64,000 nt of DNA from Diploptera punctata (GCA_030220185.1 JASPKZ010001600.1:1415001-1479000), one strand, 5' to 3'; numbered from the stretch's first letter, positions 36,261-48,647 are shown. The notes: a model not told the origin generated them from the letters alone. Numbers and translations are program-made.

Positions 36261-36372
36261 TAATTTGTTAACATGTCTGAAGAAGGTACAGTGTACCGAA
36301 ACAGCTGTCACTGAATTATATAATAAATATGAAATCAAATAAAACTACGTTTTATTTTTATTTAATTAATAA
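36261..36372. repeat. Right arm of split palindrome
   Basis: Inverted partner of 33274-33385. It contains at 36277-36309 the ordered motif CTGAAGA, stem GGTAC-AGT-GTACC, GAAAC, then the self-complementary ACAGCTGT and C. Confidence 0.95.
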
Positions 36373-36669
36373 GTATGGATTTTCATCAAGTAAACACCAA
36401 CTCAATTGAAAATTAAAGTTATTTTTTGTCATGAAAGTTATTCGTTCCCTGTTCTATTCCATTTTGTATTATTTACATTAGTTTTATTTTTAAATCTATG
36501 GAGTAAAGTTAGAGGCAATGAGTTACGTTAGAAAACAGGAGAAATGGATGTAGGTGCAAATGGGACACAAGTAGAGGAAGAAATTGCAATAAGGTACATA
36601 TATTAATTAGTGTTTCTAGCATAATTTATTATATTTGTACTACTATCATTATCATATAAAATATTGTTT

Positions 36670-36998
36670 GGCGGATCCGTAACGCAATCGGTTAGACGCT
36701 CGCCTCTCACCGCTGGGGTCCCGAGATCGAGTCTCGGTCACTACATATGGGTTTCGTGGTTGACGAAACGGAGCTTAGGCAGGTGTTTCTCGGGTTTCTC
36801 CCGTTTTCCTCTGCCACAATATGGTTCCACCATTTTTCCATACTCATCTCATCCATTTCGTTTCATTTCATTCATCTACCCCTGTGATGGTGCGTCAGGC
36901 GTGGTCGGATGGCACCCTTGCCATTCACAGATCTCTATATAAGGGCCTTCATCTCATCTCATCCCTCGACGCGACCCTGAGTTGGACACGAATTGAGG
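36670..36998 (+). mobile_element. SINE family D copy (tRNA-derived)
   Basis: Head GGCGGATCCGTAACGCAATC, A-box region ATCGGTTAGACGCTCGCC, B-box GAGATCGAGTCTCGG, then a non-tRNA body rich in TTTC and CATCTCATC. A (TA)n run follows at 37000-37037. Confidence 0.75.
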
Positions 36999-37079
36999 AT
37001 ATATATATATATATATATAATATATATATATATATAATGTTTGTACATGGAATTTACATTACAATATTCAATTTATTTT

Positions 37080-37205
37080 TTAACTCATTATTTATTATAG
37101 TGTATATATTCTATCTTTCTTTAAATAGGCTATTATGTATTTGTAATTTGTGCTGGTTGATTGGAAGACAAGGTCTGATGGTATTAACTTTGCGAGAATA
37201 AATAA
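37080..37205 (+). mobile_element. Possible decayed LINE 3' end
   Basis: GGTTGATTGGAAGACAAGG, TATTAACTTTGCGAGAATAA and AATAAAAC resemble, loosely, the CR1-like 3' end (GGTTGAGTGGCAGACAAGG). A similar pattern recurs around 37600-37740. The match is weak. Confidence 0.4.
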
Positions 37206-37216
37206 AACATCCGTTC

Positions 37217-37465
37217 GTAGTAATTCTGCCCGAGGGCAGGTCTTTCACTGAAATCATTTCATTTTCATGCTATGCTTTGCAGCTTTACTAGGGAATTATT
37301 GGTGTGGTAGCTTCCCGTTGTTTTCCACACCAATGAAGGATGATGATGATGGCCGAATGATTTTCGGGGACCGTTGGGCCCTATGCTTCCTGACATTTGT
37401 CTTACAGGTGAGGAAAAACCCCGAAAAAACCTCACCCAGGAGCCTGTCCCGATCGGGAATCGAAT
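37217..37465 (-). mobile_element. SINE family A copy lacking its head
   Basis: Tail and body are intact from TAATTCTGCCCGAGGGCAGG to GTCCCGATCGGGAATCGAA; the sequence stops within the B-box, so the A-box is missing (5' truncation). Confidence 0.9.
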
Positions 37466-38029
37466 TTTATTATTCTCTTTGTATTTTTTATGTATAGTAA
37501 TAGTTGATACGAGGCGTTCTTTGTATGTGTACATTTTATTATTAGTTTTAATTATGAATAACTTTATTGTGTTATTAGATCTTACATTTATTATTGTTCA
37601 GCTTGGCCATTGGCCTATAATCGTTAAGTATCCAATATTATTGTAATTTTTGTATGTTAATCTAAATATGTTTGATCTGGTCGGTGAAAGAAAATGACAT
37701 ATGGACCTTAACTCCTAAATACGTAAGTAAATAAATACATAAATATACTGTAAGAAACTATTCGTATAAGACTTGAAAGCATAATAATAGTCCCTTCGAT
37801 TGGTTGCTGGCCAAAGGAAGGCAAGACCATTGATGGAGCTGCCATCTTATAGCCTCTGGTCAGGCTTTTCTGGAGAAGAAAAGAAAATAAAGGAAAGATG
37901 AAATGGAAGAAAGGAAAGACTCCCTAGCCCTCGGGTGTCCTAATAGCGTCGGGGTCGAATAAAACAAGAGTTAACCAAGAGAGGTTAGATAGTAAAGTTA
38001 AAAGAGTGCAAATACAAGTAAGTGGAAGA

Positions 38030-38185
38030 AATGTTTTGCTCAGCTTGGGCACATTATGGTCGCCATCCACATATCCCCTAGATGAGGACTCCTGACGAAG
38101 ATCACTGGGTCGTCCTATGAAACGCTGGGGGGAAAATTTTCTATAGGATCGTAACAGGCCTTGGCCTAATACTTGGAAGGAAGAA
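38030..38185 (+). mobile_element. LINE C-terminal remnant
   Basis: The frame GRPMKRWGENFL-stop-DRNRPWPNTWKEE is the basic GRP..RW motif and tail of an RTE-type reverse-transcriptase protein, preceded by AWAHYGRHP. It is separate from the main RTE-like family. Bounds are approximate. Confidence 0.6.
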
Positions 38186-39207
38186 GAAGAACTATCCGAA
38201 AACTGAACAATTGGGAAAGGAAATGCACTCCCTTAATATAATCGCAATTAATTGACCTATATCTATATTGCAACAGGCTTAGATGGCCTTTGGCTTGCCA
38301 GCAGGCTGATGAACTCACTTCCATACGTGTCTATTCCAGAAGTGTACGATCATCCAGCCTAGTGAAACAAACAACTTACATTGAAGCGTAAAAATACATA
38401 AAATCTGCATTTTATTATTGCCATGTTGATATTTTAAGATTTATTTCGACGTAGGTCTGTACCTTTAGCTTTTGTACACGTATCTAATTTAAATAACCTG
38501 TCTTCAGGTATGATAACGTGAATCACTGAAAATTCTTTTTTTGAAATATTCTTGAATAATTGACCAGTTCTAAGATTGACTTCTATAGTATATACTAAAT
38601 TAATGTAAGATTTATGTTTGCATACTTTTAACTAACGGCAATTTTAATCGATAGATGCAACCGTTGATTTAATAATTTCAAAAATCAAGGAATTTTGGAA
38701 TCCAATTTTTACTTAATTAATTTGACAAAATTAAACTCAATATAAAGGACGCAAATTAAAAAAAAATATAATTGCAAAAGTTCGTATTTATGCCATTAAT
38801 CCACCGTGCTTAACTAAAAAAGTAATTTTATGTTTTCAGCTTTAGGACTGTTAATAAGTAAGCGAATATTGACAGCAATATGGAAATAAATATGTACAAT
38901 ATATAACCAAATTGTCTTAAATATCAACAGTGCATCGGTCGATGGAGCGTTGAAAGACATTACAACCCTGTGGCGATGACAGAAAGGGATTGATTCATAT
39001 CTTGTAGTCCAGATAACTTAGCCTATATTTTTATTGGTCACATAATGGAAAAATGTAATTTATTATAAATATTGCCCAGTTAATGCAGTTCAGAAATAGT
39101 ACTAGGAATTATTTAGATACACCCGTCTCCCTGTAATAGAACTTATTTAACGTGTCTTATTAGTATCATATGGGTCTAGGAATCGATTCCCAGCTTTATC
39201 ATAAGTT
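38186..39207. other. Intron sequence without recognised features
   Basis: AT-rich; no exon, tRNA-like box or family repeat was seen. Confidence 0.5.
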
Positions 39208-39908
39208 ATGTCAAGTTTTTTTATAAATCATCGATAAATTGACGAGTTTCGAAGTGACTAGTGAATTTATCTAGAGGATTTGGAAATCAAGAGTGGCTTT
39301 GTTAGGACTATTTAATGAATAAAATGAAGCTGTTTACTCACAAATCACTATTTAAATATAGCTAGCGGCATTCTGAAATATATATATTTAATGTGAGCGG
39401 CGATGTTTGAAAACAAATCAGAAAGTGTAGTTATGATTCATTTGTTTATTCACTGCAACTTGATCATATTATTTATTGGCAAGTACGATCGCAATATTGT
39501 AAAAATGCACCGTAGTGGAGGAAAAATCAAACACATCAAACTGTATATTAAAACCAACATTATAGGTTATTAATTAATTTTTTTAGTAAACAACTCAGTA
39601 AAATCACTAGGCCTATTTAAAACACAATTATTGAACAAACAATTATCAAATACGTATGTAGTTCGAAGGGATCTGTTCATTATTTGCTATATTCAATGTA
39701 TTTGTTGGAGAGTCAGTCGCTCCAATATAATGCTCTGACATGTTCAGAATATTAAAAAGGAGGAGCTTTCTTTATCACAAATGCAGAAGCTGGTAAAGAC
39801 AATTCGATAAAGAGTGAGATGAAACACGACTGTCATTGGTTGTAAAACAAAATTCATTGTAACATGAACGATCATCTACTCCTATTTGCGGCATGAATAA
39901 ATAGTCAC
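39208..39908 (+). repeat. Hairpin-headed repeat (family H), diverged copy 3
   Basis: ATCATCGATAAATTGACGAG and GGATTTGGAAATCAAGAGTG are the remains of the head hairpin; GACTATTTAATGAATAAAAT follows and the end reads GCATGAATAAATAGTC. It is the most diverged copy. Confidence 0.8.
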
Positions 39909-39971
39909 AGAAATGTTTCTTTTCTATATGATCTAGAACGAAATACGCGCAGCTTGAAGTAGAAAAAGTCA

Positions 39972-40154
39972 ACCTATGTGGTTTCGAGGGAAAGTGCTAC
40001 CTTTGTCATGAAACGGACCCGAGTTCGATCCTTAGTTGGGACAAGTTTCCTTGATGATGTTTTTTTCGGAGTTTTTCCTCATCTGTAAGACAAATGTCTG
40101 GAAATGTTAAGGCCCTAACGGTTCCCGAATATCATCTGGTCATCATTATCATAT
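39972..40154 (+). mobile_element. SINE family A copy, old and 3'-truncated
   Basis: Reads ATGTGGTTTCGAGGGAAAGT, GAGTTCGATCCTTAGTTGGG, CTGTAAGACAAATGTC and CATCATTATC; the tail is lost and substitutions are many. Confidence 0.75.
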
Positions 40155-40523
40155 TCACCTCACTATATTAAGTTTAGAATTAAAGCCTCCCCTGGCATAT
40201 CATTACCATTTTCATCACCTATCGTATATCATCGGGGCAGCGTAGCTCCGCCATCCAGACGCCCAAACCTCACAAATGGATTACAGTAACGTTGGTGCCA
40301 GGAAATGATACCAGAAAGGTCGTAATGGCAACCTGGTGGCATTGAATATATATCAAGTAGAAAAGTATAAAAAAAGTAGATCTAGCTGATCGAAAAAAAA
40401 AACTCAAATTAACGTTAGAAAATTAAAGCAACTCTCTATGGCCTACTTCGTTTGCTTGCAATAACAGCAGCAAATCGAGTTTTTTTTGTTCTCTCTGGAA
40501 TTCTTTTCTTGGATTTAAAACTA

Positions 40524-40871
40524 GTCCCGCGCCGTAGCCGAGCGGTTAAGGTAGGAAGCCTTGGCGCAGAGTACGGGACTTGCGCTGGTTCGAGTCTCCA
40601 TGGGGGAAGAAATTTTCTCATGGTATTTCGGCTAGTATGGGACCGGTGCCCACCCAGCATCGTGAGGCAATTGGGTAGCTACAATAAGTAGCGGCTCCAG
40701 GTTGAGGAACCAGCTATAACGGCTGGGGGACTCGACATGCTAACCACATGTCACCCCTACACTGGCTGTTGATCATCTACCTCTGTGATTGACACATGTG
40801 GATGTGAAGGGCCAGCAGCCGGCTGGTAAAAGGGCAACCACTGAAAAGTGGAAAGACTCTCAATCGGAATC
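40524..40871 (+). mobile_element. SINE family C copy, full length with 13-bp target duplication
   Basis: Head GCGCCGTAGCCGAGCGGTTA (Leu/Ser-type A-box), B-box GGTTCGAGTCTCC, then a roughly 270-bp body ending GGAAAGACTCTCAATCGG. GGATTTAAAACTA flanks it at 40511-40523 and 40872-40884. It gives the exact limits of the family. Confidence 0.95.
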
Positions 40872-40884
40872 GGATTTAAAACTA

Positions 40885-41566
40885 TATAAAGTTATGAAAT
40901 AGACATCAGTAATAGTAAACTATTTATTTGTTTCCGGTGTAATACTAGGTCGACGGATGAGATGAAGCCCCTATTATTGAAGGCACCATTACAGGGACAT
41001 TTAATATGAAATGATACGGGTGACTTGAGTATGGAGAAGTGGTGGAGGAAAACCCTTAAAACATTTCCAGATTCCGATTTGATCAGTATGAGCCGCACTT
41101 GGAATTCCCGAGACGTGGATTCGGGACCCGGAATTGGAGGGCGAGAGTCCAAACTCTTGAGTTATGTATCCGCAATACATAACAGTGCTGTGTAAAATAG
41201 TTATGATTATGAAATCATACATAATAATGTGTGGGTACCGGTACTCCAATACGAGATATATGAATACTAAGTAAATTGGCTAATGAAATGTTATAATTAT
41301 ACTAGGGTACCAGGTAGAAGTTATCTTGCCCGAACGTTCAATTCTCGTGTCATGGCCGGACGATAGAGATATAAGTTATTTTTTACCACAAAATTTAATA
41401 ATTAATAAGTTCGCAAGAAAACTCCTCACTGCCATAAGTTGTCGCTCAAGAAGCGTGCATTATGATGTCACATTGTTGTCGCGCGGAATATGCCGGTAAT
41501 GAAGATGACTATACATCTGCCATAAAAAATCCTATTACTCGATCTCAGCGCCACCTACCGTGTCTA
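40885..41566. other. Intron sequence without recognised features
   Basis: No exon or shared repeat was recognised; short ORFs on the minus strand have no domains. Confidence 0.45.
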
Positions 41567-42530
41567 ATTGTGAATCCAAACCATCCAGAGACCTGCTCAA
41601 ACTCATTCACAAAATTTCATCAAAATCGGTCCAGTCGTCCTGGCAGTTTTAATTTCGGATTTCAGGTAACACCAACAGAGGTAACTGTATTACGCCAGTT
41701 TAAGCTATGCATTATACACGGGGAAAACTGGCGTAATACAGTTACCTCTGTTGGTGAAACCGACCCTTATTGTCTGATTTCACTCGGTTTATTTTAGTAC
41801 TAAGTTTCGTTATGAATCGTCGCTGGAGCTATTTTTAAATTTTCACTTCATGCGTACTACTACACCTATTGTTTTTAGATAGTCCAATTATGAATCTAAA
41901 CCATCCAGAGACAGACTCAAACAAAGACAACAATTTTCATCAAAATCGTGCAGTCGTTTAGGCAGTTTTTAATTTCGGATTTCAAGTAAACCTCCTCTTC
42001 TAATTGTCGGTTTTCGCTATTTTTTTTGACAATACCTACCTCGGTTTATTTTAATAGAACATCCTGGGTTTCGTTGTCAAACATCGAAAATTTTGACTGC
42101 TAGAGCGATTTTTAAATTTACACTTAAGGTGAAATCCTACACCTAATGGTTTTAGAGAGTCCAATTATATATCTAGGCCATCTACTGATCAACACAAACA
42201 CACACAAAAAATTAATCAAAATCGGTTCGGTCGTATAGGATTTTTATTTTTAATTTCGGATTTCAAGTTAACTTCCACTTCTAACGGTCGGATTTCGCTG
42301 ATATTTGAATAGTTTATTTAATAGGATATTCCAAGTATTGTTGTGAACCATCGAAAATTGACATCGCTAGAGCGATTTTTAAATTTTCGTTTCAAATGAA
42401 CTCCTACACCTAATGATTTTAGAACATAATAGATAACGGCTAAACACTCACCGTATCTGAAACTCCGTATATACAAATTTTCACGAAGATCGGTTGAACG
42501 GTTTAGAAGTCTATAAAGGACAGGCATATC
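41567..42530 (+). repeat. Degenerate tandem repeat, unit about 290 bp
   Basis: Three to four diverged units follow one another. Each has CCAAACCATCCAGAGAC-like, CATCAAAATCGG.CC.GTCG, AATTTCGGATTTCA and CTAGAGCGATTTTTAAATTT in the same order (for example at 41620, 41940, 42215 and 42490). The phrase AAAATCGGTTC is typical of arthropod transposon ends; the family is unknown. Confidence 0.75.
41670..41756. repeat. Perfect 32-bp inverted repeat
   Basis: CACCAACAGAGGTAACTGTA... (41670-41701) is exactly inverted at 41725-41756 across a 23-base loop. It lies within the first unit of the degenerate tandem repeat. Confidence 0.95.
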
Positions 42531-42537
42531 ATACATT

Positions 42538-42581
<44 letters not shown>

Positions 42582-42610
42582 TCCATCCATTGAAGAATCC
42601 ATGGATATCC

Positions 42611-42880
42611 ATCCATAGTAATTCTACCCGAGGGCAGGTCTTTCACTGCAATCTAGGTAATTATAGGTGTGGTAGCTTCCCCGTTGCTTTCCGCATCGGT
42701 GAAGGATGATGATGATGGTCGGATGATTTTCGGGTACCGTTGGACCCTAATCTTCCTGACATTTGTTTTACAGGTGAGGACAAACCTCGAAAAACCTTAC
42801 CCAGGAACCTGTCCCGACCGGGCTCGAACCCGGGCTCGCTGCGTGACAATGCAGCACGCTACCTCGAGACTACAGCGGAG

Positions 42881-42884
<4 letters not shown>
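42611..42884 (-). mobile_element. SINE family A copy with internal deletion
   Basis: The usual segment around ATAGCATTTTCATGCTATG is missing just inside the tail; the rest is complete to CTACCTCGAGACTACAGCGG. A (TA)n run follows at 42885-42932. Confidence 0.88.
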
Positions 42885-42935
<51 letters not shown>

Positions 42936-43224
42936 GATACAGAAAGAAATTAAACCCTAGGCTTAACTATGGAAACGTATCCTCCTTATGAAATTTAGGG
43001 ATCCTTGTCTTCCAAACATCTCTAAAAAAAACATTAAACTAAACATGTGTAAAATTAATTTCTTCCATTTATGAAAGATGAAGTCTTAGTTTAAGGATAG
43101 AGAAGATATAACGAGAATTTGAGAATAACGTTATTGAAAAGTATTTAAACGAAGAGAGAGAAACAGCCAAATGAGACAACAGGTAAGTAAATGGAGAAAG
43201 CTCCATAGCACATGAGTATATATA

Positions 43225-43747
43225 CAGGGTATCCAATTCAAACCTCCCACATTTTAGTTATTCATAACTAGCAAAGTATGCGGAATTATGAAATGATGCC
43301 GGTTTTAAACGAAACAGAAACTCAAAGAATTTTCATTGCCACACATTAAAATACTTCTATATGTGCACCATTTCTTCAATCTTTTCTTCTGAAACACGTG
43401 TACGAGCACCTCCTGATTCTTTTTTTAACACTTCTAGTCGCCAGAAACTTCTCAAGCCATGCCTTAATAGTCTTACCATCAGGTGCATTTCCTCCATATT
43501 CTCTCCGGTAATTTCTTTGCACTGTAATTATTGACTTCGTCTCGGAATAGCAGAAAAAAGTTTGTGCTCGCTATTTTGTTTTATGCCATTATTGTCCAAC
43601 ATGAGACAGATGAATTAACTGCAACAATGAAAACAAAACATCTTTGAGTTTCCCTTTCTTTTAATACCAACCTCATTTCACAATTCCGCGTACTTTGAGA
43701 GTTATGATTAATTAAAATGTGGGAGGCTTGAATGGGACACGATGTAT
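43225..43747 (-). mobile_element. Transposon with about 105-bp terminal inverted repeats and DUF4817-like helix-turn-helix remnant
   Basis: The ends are inverted copies (CAAACCTCCCACATTTTAGT at the left, AAAATGTGGGAGGCTTGAAT at the right). On the minus strand the frame reads CYSETKSIITVQRNYRREYG, then GNAPDGKTIKAWLEKF. This resembles the DUF4817 helix-turn-helix found at the N-terminus of many arthropod transposases (TVQR.FR..YG..P....I..W...F). The rest of the transposase is deleted. Confidence 0.75.
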
Positions 43748-44278
43748 AATGCCAATCTATTCCTCTATATCACCAATTGGGGAGGTAAGGTTGCTCAATT
43801 CCGGAAGTTAACTAAGGTAATTTACTTACGTTCGTTTATCTACAGATATCAGCGAGTGACGAGTGGCTAGCTTATCGCCTCAAAGAGATACCTAGTAAGA
43901 AAGTGAAGTATTACTTGGATGGGAACGGCTGACGAAATTTTGTGCAGAGCTGTGTTAAACTCAATGTACTTCCTTTGCTGCGCCGCTCCGTAGTGTGGAG
44001 AAAATACATAAGCAAACTGTAGATAATACATTTAAAAATGTTACGTTAAACATTAATGCTGTCCTTACCTTACTTAAGCCTTCTGTATTTGTAGATCAGC
44101 GAAAGGGATAACATACAACGGAATGCTCTTCTCGCATTTGAAAGAAGTGAAGGTGAATTGAAACTTTTCCATTTCTATCGTTCCTGTTTGTATGTTAATA
44201 TCCGACAACTTCTTTCTGAGCAAAATCACTTGTCTGGCGTCATCTGCACAAATACAATTTACACAAACATATATCTTA

Positions 44279-44722
44279 CAAGGGAACTGCCAACCGTTGC
44301 ATTTCGAAACCTAGTTTTTTTTTTTTTTTTTTTTTTTTTTTCAGAATAGCGTTTTGATGTACAAAGACCGTGTCCGAAAACAATCTGCCAGTTTTTAACT
44401 AGAAGACACTAAAATCTAGCTTCAAATCTCTCGTTTAAACCATAGACAAGTAATACAACTCCTGTATTGGTAGCCTGGATAACCCACACTACCTGTTGCC
44501 CGCGCGGCGTCTCGCTTATCACTTCTGACCGCTCATAACTCGTGCAGGGATGTACACCTGCTCCGTACAGTAGGTTGACATTGCTGGATTCTATCTTCGA
44601 TTTCTGTGTCTTGCAGTTAAACACAACAGATAATTTTTGGACACCCTCTTGGTATATCACAACGCTTCTTTGGGATAAATATCAATATAAGTTTCGGCAT
44701 GCAATGGTTGACAGTTCCCTTG
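44279..44722. mobile_element. Short TIR element with TTA target duplication
   Basis: CAAGGGAACTGCCAACCGTT at the left pairs with AATGGTTGACAGTTCCCTTG at the right, and TTA lies outside each end (44276-44278, 44723-44725). A three-base TTA duplication suggests the PIF/Harbinger group. The interior has a 28-base poly-T (about 44314-44341) and no transposase. Confidence 0.75.
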
Positions 44723-44776
44723 TTAGAAGAGATTTTTAACTTTCACATTATGGTATTAATCAAAGTATGTTGTTTT

Positions 44777-45304
44777 GCAGAGACTCTTGATGTCCCAACT
44801 CCATTCAAAAAACGTTAAACTGAAAATATATAAAACTATTATTCTACCAGTTATATTATATGGGTGCGAAATATGGACTCTTACTTTAAGAGAGGAAAGG
44901 AGATTACAAGTATTTGAGAATAAAGTACTTAGGAAAATTTTTGGACCAAAGGTAGATGAACAGACAGGTGAATGGAGAAGACTACATAACAATGAACTAC
45001 ATGGTCTTTATAGGAAGCCAGATATAATAAGAACAGTTAAGTCTCGTAGACTGCAATGGGCAGGACATGTTGCACGTATGGGGAATGAAAGACGTGCATG
45101 GAAGCTTCTTGTAGGAAAGCCAAAGGGAAAACGTCCAGTTGGTAGACCAAGAATGAGGTGGGAGAATAACATTAACTACGAATTGAGGGAAGTAGATTAT
45201 ACATGGAATGATTGGAAAGCATTAGCTCAGGATAGGGATGTATGGAGAGCTTATGTCCGCACAGCCATGAATCTACGGGTTCGATAGTGCCAGTGAGTAA
45301 GTAA
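44777..45304 (+). mobile_element. RTE-like LINE, 5'-truncated copy with an open frame
   Basis: It starts at GCAGAGACTCTTGATGTCCC and keeps one uninterrupted frame of about 170 codons to the normal stop (YGCEIWTLT, RRLQWAGHVARMGNE, NINYELREVDY). ATGTTGTTTT lies on both sides (44767-44776, 45305-45314). The open frame and short (GTAA)n tail point to a recent insertion. Confidence 0.93.
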
Positions 45305-45816
45305 ATGTTGTTTTATAGTATTTTTACCTGATTTACTTAATTTAGGGAGCAGACTGAAACTTCGACATTTCCCATTCTATCATGGTAATTGAACGTAAGA
45401 GGGATAAATGAGAGTAAATTAATTTCCAGCCGTATTCACACTCTTGATCAAGAATCTGACAATGACACTATGAGAGATTATTCTCATTGTGTTAATTTTA
45501 ACTGAATTTGATTTTATGCATAGTGAACACGTGGAAGTGAAATGGCGGGATGATTGATCGCTTCCTTCCAGTAAAGGAGATAGAGTTCACTTCCCAGAAA
45601 TTAATTAAATTAATGAATAATCTTTCTTGTGATTAATTTTTACTTGTAGAATATCATTATATGCCAATCTGTAACGAATACCACGTCTCCAACCCTGTGA
45701 GTAAGTAAATAACTCTATGACTTTGCGTATAAAACTATAAAATTAATGATTAACTTACTTGAGCTCTTGAAGTTCTTTAATTTGTCTAATTACCTCGAAA
45801 GCAAATATTTAATATT

Positions 45817-46540
45817 ACTAGTGGTCGCCCAGTGATCTAAATTCGACCACATTTCATTAAATTTTAAGTTTGTCATAAATACGTCATTATTCATTAATTA
45901 TCGATTAATTTAAAAAATACGAACGTTAGGGAATATGAGGTATAGCTTGGCTAAGCCATATTTAAAAAAAACAATAACGCGTCTTTTGATATATACTTGG
46001 TTTTTTTTGCTATACTGGCCAGGTTCCGCCTAGGCTACATAGTTAATTTATATAATATATACTATGTAATATGAAATATATATACATATATAAATACCTA
46101 TTTGACAAAATACACTATGTATGTACAAAGTAAACAATGCACGTTCAGTATAAACGTAAACAAATGAATGAGTAGTACACATACATTCCCTAGAGAAAAT
46201 TTCTACTCTTTGCAACTGTTTGGTCACAGACTACTATGTGTTTGACACATCCGCATTTTGTATTTCACTCCCTCTTGGAGCGGATTTCATTGCGGGGGAA
46301 ATACATCAATTACAAATCATCCACTTCACATTTACTTCGCGAATTTTTTCAGTGTATGGACTAGACAATGCATTTTTTTGTTTAATTTAATTTATTTGCA
46401 ACACATATTATACATACATTTATTTTTGTGCACTCCTTCTCTATATGAACTTTAATTATGCCAAATATCACACTCATCCGTGCGCGAAATGTGCTTAAAA
46501 AGGGGTACAAACTATTTTATTCGCGTATTAATATATAGAT
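45817..46540 (+). repeat. Unclassified dispersed repeat R2, copy 2
   Basis: Inverted relative to 3476-4196. It runs from ACTAGTGGTCGCCCAGTGAT to TTCGCGTATTAATATATAG with matching landmarks throughout. Confidence 0.8.
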
Positions 46541-48640
46541 TTGTTATGATATATAGGGTGCAAACGATATTAGATGACAAAATATTTTGTGATTAGAAAA
46601 ATAAAATTAAGCAAAGTTTGTTTTTAATAACCAACTTCTCCCAAAAAAAGTCTGTCTAATGTTATTGGAAAGGAGAACATATTTTTTCATATTTTTTCAA
46701 TATAATATCACAAGGCAAGTTCATTAATTATTTATATCGTGTTTACGATGCAGTCATATAACTTCTAGCAATGAGTCTACACCATTATTGAAAACACTAT
46801 AGTTTGATTTCCACCATACATTTTATAAGTCCTACAGAATAACAGTACGCATGCACATACGTTTATAGAGTTGACGCTAGGTGGAACAACATATCTGCGA
46901 AGTCTTAGAAAAATTTTATAGAGTTTGGGTCGCATAGATGGAACTATGTAGATGTAACCAACGATATGACCAACCTGTGTAATAAAGGCTGAAACTTTTA
47001 CGAGAAGTACAAACCATATTGGTCAGAAAATCCTACCCTAACAAAATAAATTGCGTGCATAGCTGCGTACTGAAGTGGTACACCAATCTGATTGTATACT
47101 AACCTACACTACCCTAACAAAATGTACACGAACCTAACAGAATGACGTTAATTTATTGAAATATAGGGTGGAATTAAATTGCGAATGTGTCTGACAAAGA
47201 CAAGCATTTTAAAAACCTACAATCTTCTGGAAGTTACAACATTAAACATTCACGCATCTCTAGCAGGTGCACGGCGGTTCTGTAGAACTTTGAAGAAATC
47301 ATTGCTGCTCCGTAACATACATATTTTTAAGAATACTGTAAAAATGTTCATCAGTATCGTTGTTATACATTTAAAAAACTTGTACCAAATCTGCTAACAT
47401 AGATACAAGAAGAAGTACGTAGAGTAAGAGAATTAGAAGAGTATCCATATTGAAGTGGAAAATTAATCAATAGAGTGAACAATTTATCACCATCAGTTTC
47501 ATCACCACCAACCGAAAGACTTAACAAAACTAAAATAAACAAATATGCATCATGTAAATAAGAATTCGCTTACTATCATTTATAAAAAACTAAGCGATAA
47601 ATATGATTAGTCTGTTTTCTTAAATGAAGGAAATATCCCGCCACCGTTTTCAAACCATCATCCCCTTATAAGGCGGGATTTGTAAGAACGACTTTTTCAG
47701 AACCCTCGTTTAAATATACATTGGCTATTCCCTCGCTCCGTGTTAACACGAAGTTGTCCTGGAATTCTTCCTTCCTTATAACAAATCAAATTATAGTCGC
47801 ATTGATGTTTTTATGGCTGTTAGTGGCTCCTCTGTGGTGGTGCGCAAATACGAGTTTTGGCAGTTCTGTTCATGTTTTTTATAAACATGATAACACTTAC
47901 AACATTACCCTTTGGGGGTTGAAAAAGTTGATATTAATAATACATTAGCGAAGTTTTTTTTTTTGCGAATGTTTGTTTTAAGCAACTGGTGACAACAAAT
48001 TCCTGAAAACACCCGTCCCTGAAATAACTTCGTTCTCTTCACGAATTATACACCACTGCTCTTTTTAATTTGAAATTTGTAAACTGGGTATTGGCTGGTT
48101 CAGAAGGGCATTTGACAAAGTAGGGTATTTATCGAATTGTAAAAAAGCAGAAAAGGCCATTCTGTTTTAAAGAATGGAATACTTATAACAAAAATTAATT
48201 ATTCGAAAGAATTTTAATTATGTAATTGAGAGATTTCCAGTAAAAACCAGTGTCGAAACAAAATAACCCACTCGCGATACCTGAGAAAACACTTGTAGAA
48301 GCAATTTTAAAAGTATTTCTTTCATTTTGTACTATTATTGAATGTCTCTGTTCGGAATCCCTTTTTTAAAATACTTTTTTGTTCTGTGATATTGTTTCAC
48401 AATTTTTTTTATCCGATGCCACCAGATTGTATTTTATAACATTTCTGGCTCTCTCTCCTGCATTGGTGGAATTGTAATCCATTTTGTGTTTGTTTGGGCA
48501 CCTGGAATGCGTAATTACGTCACCCCGATGATGTCATGGGTGATAAATGGTGATGAAGTGCCAGGAGAGTCCTGAAGCTAAACTCAATCTAATTTCCAGA
48601 CCATGGGCAACCGCAGGAATAATTTATTTTTAAGGAAAAA
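46541..48640. other. Intron sequence without recognised features
   Basis: No exon of the IR gene was seen. Short ORFs at 47179-47397 and 47721-47948 have no domain I recognise. Confidence 0.45.
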
Positions 48641-48647
48641 ATCCTAT

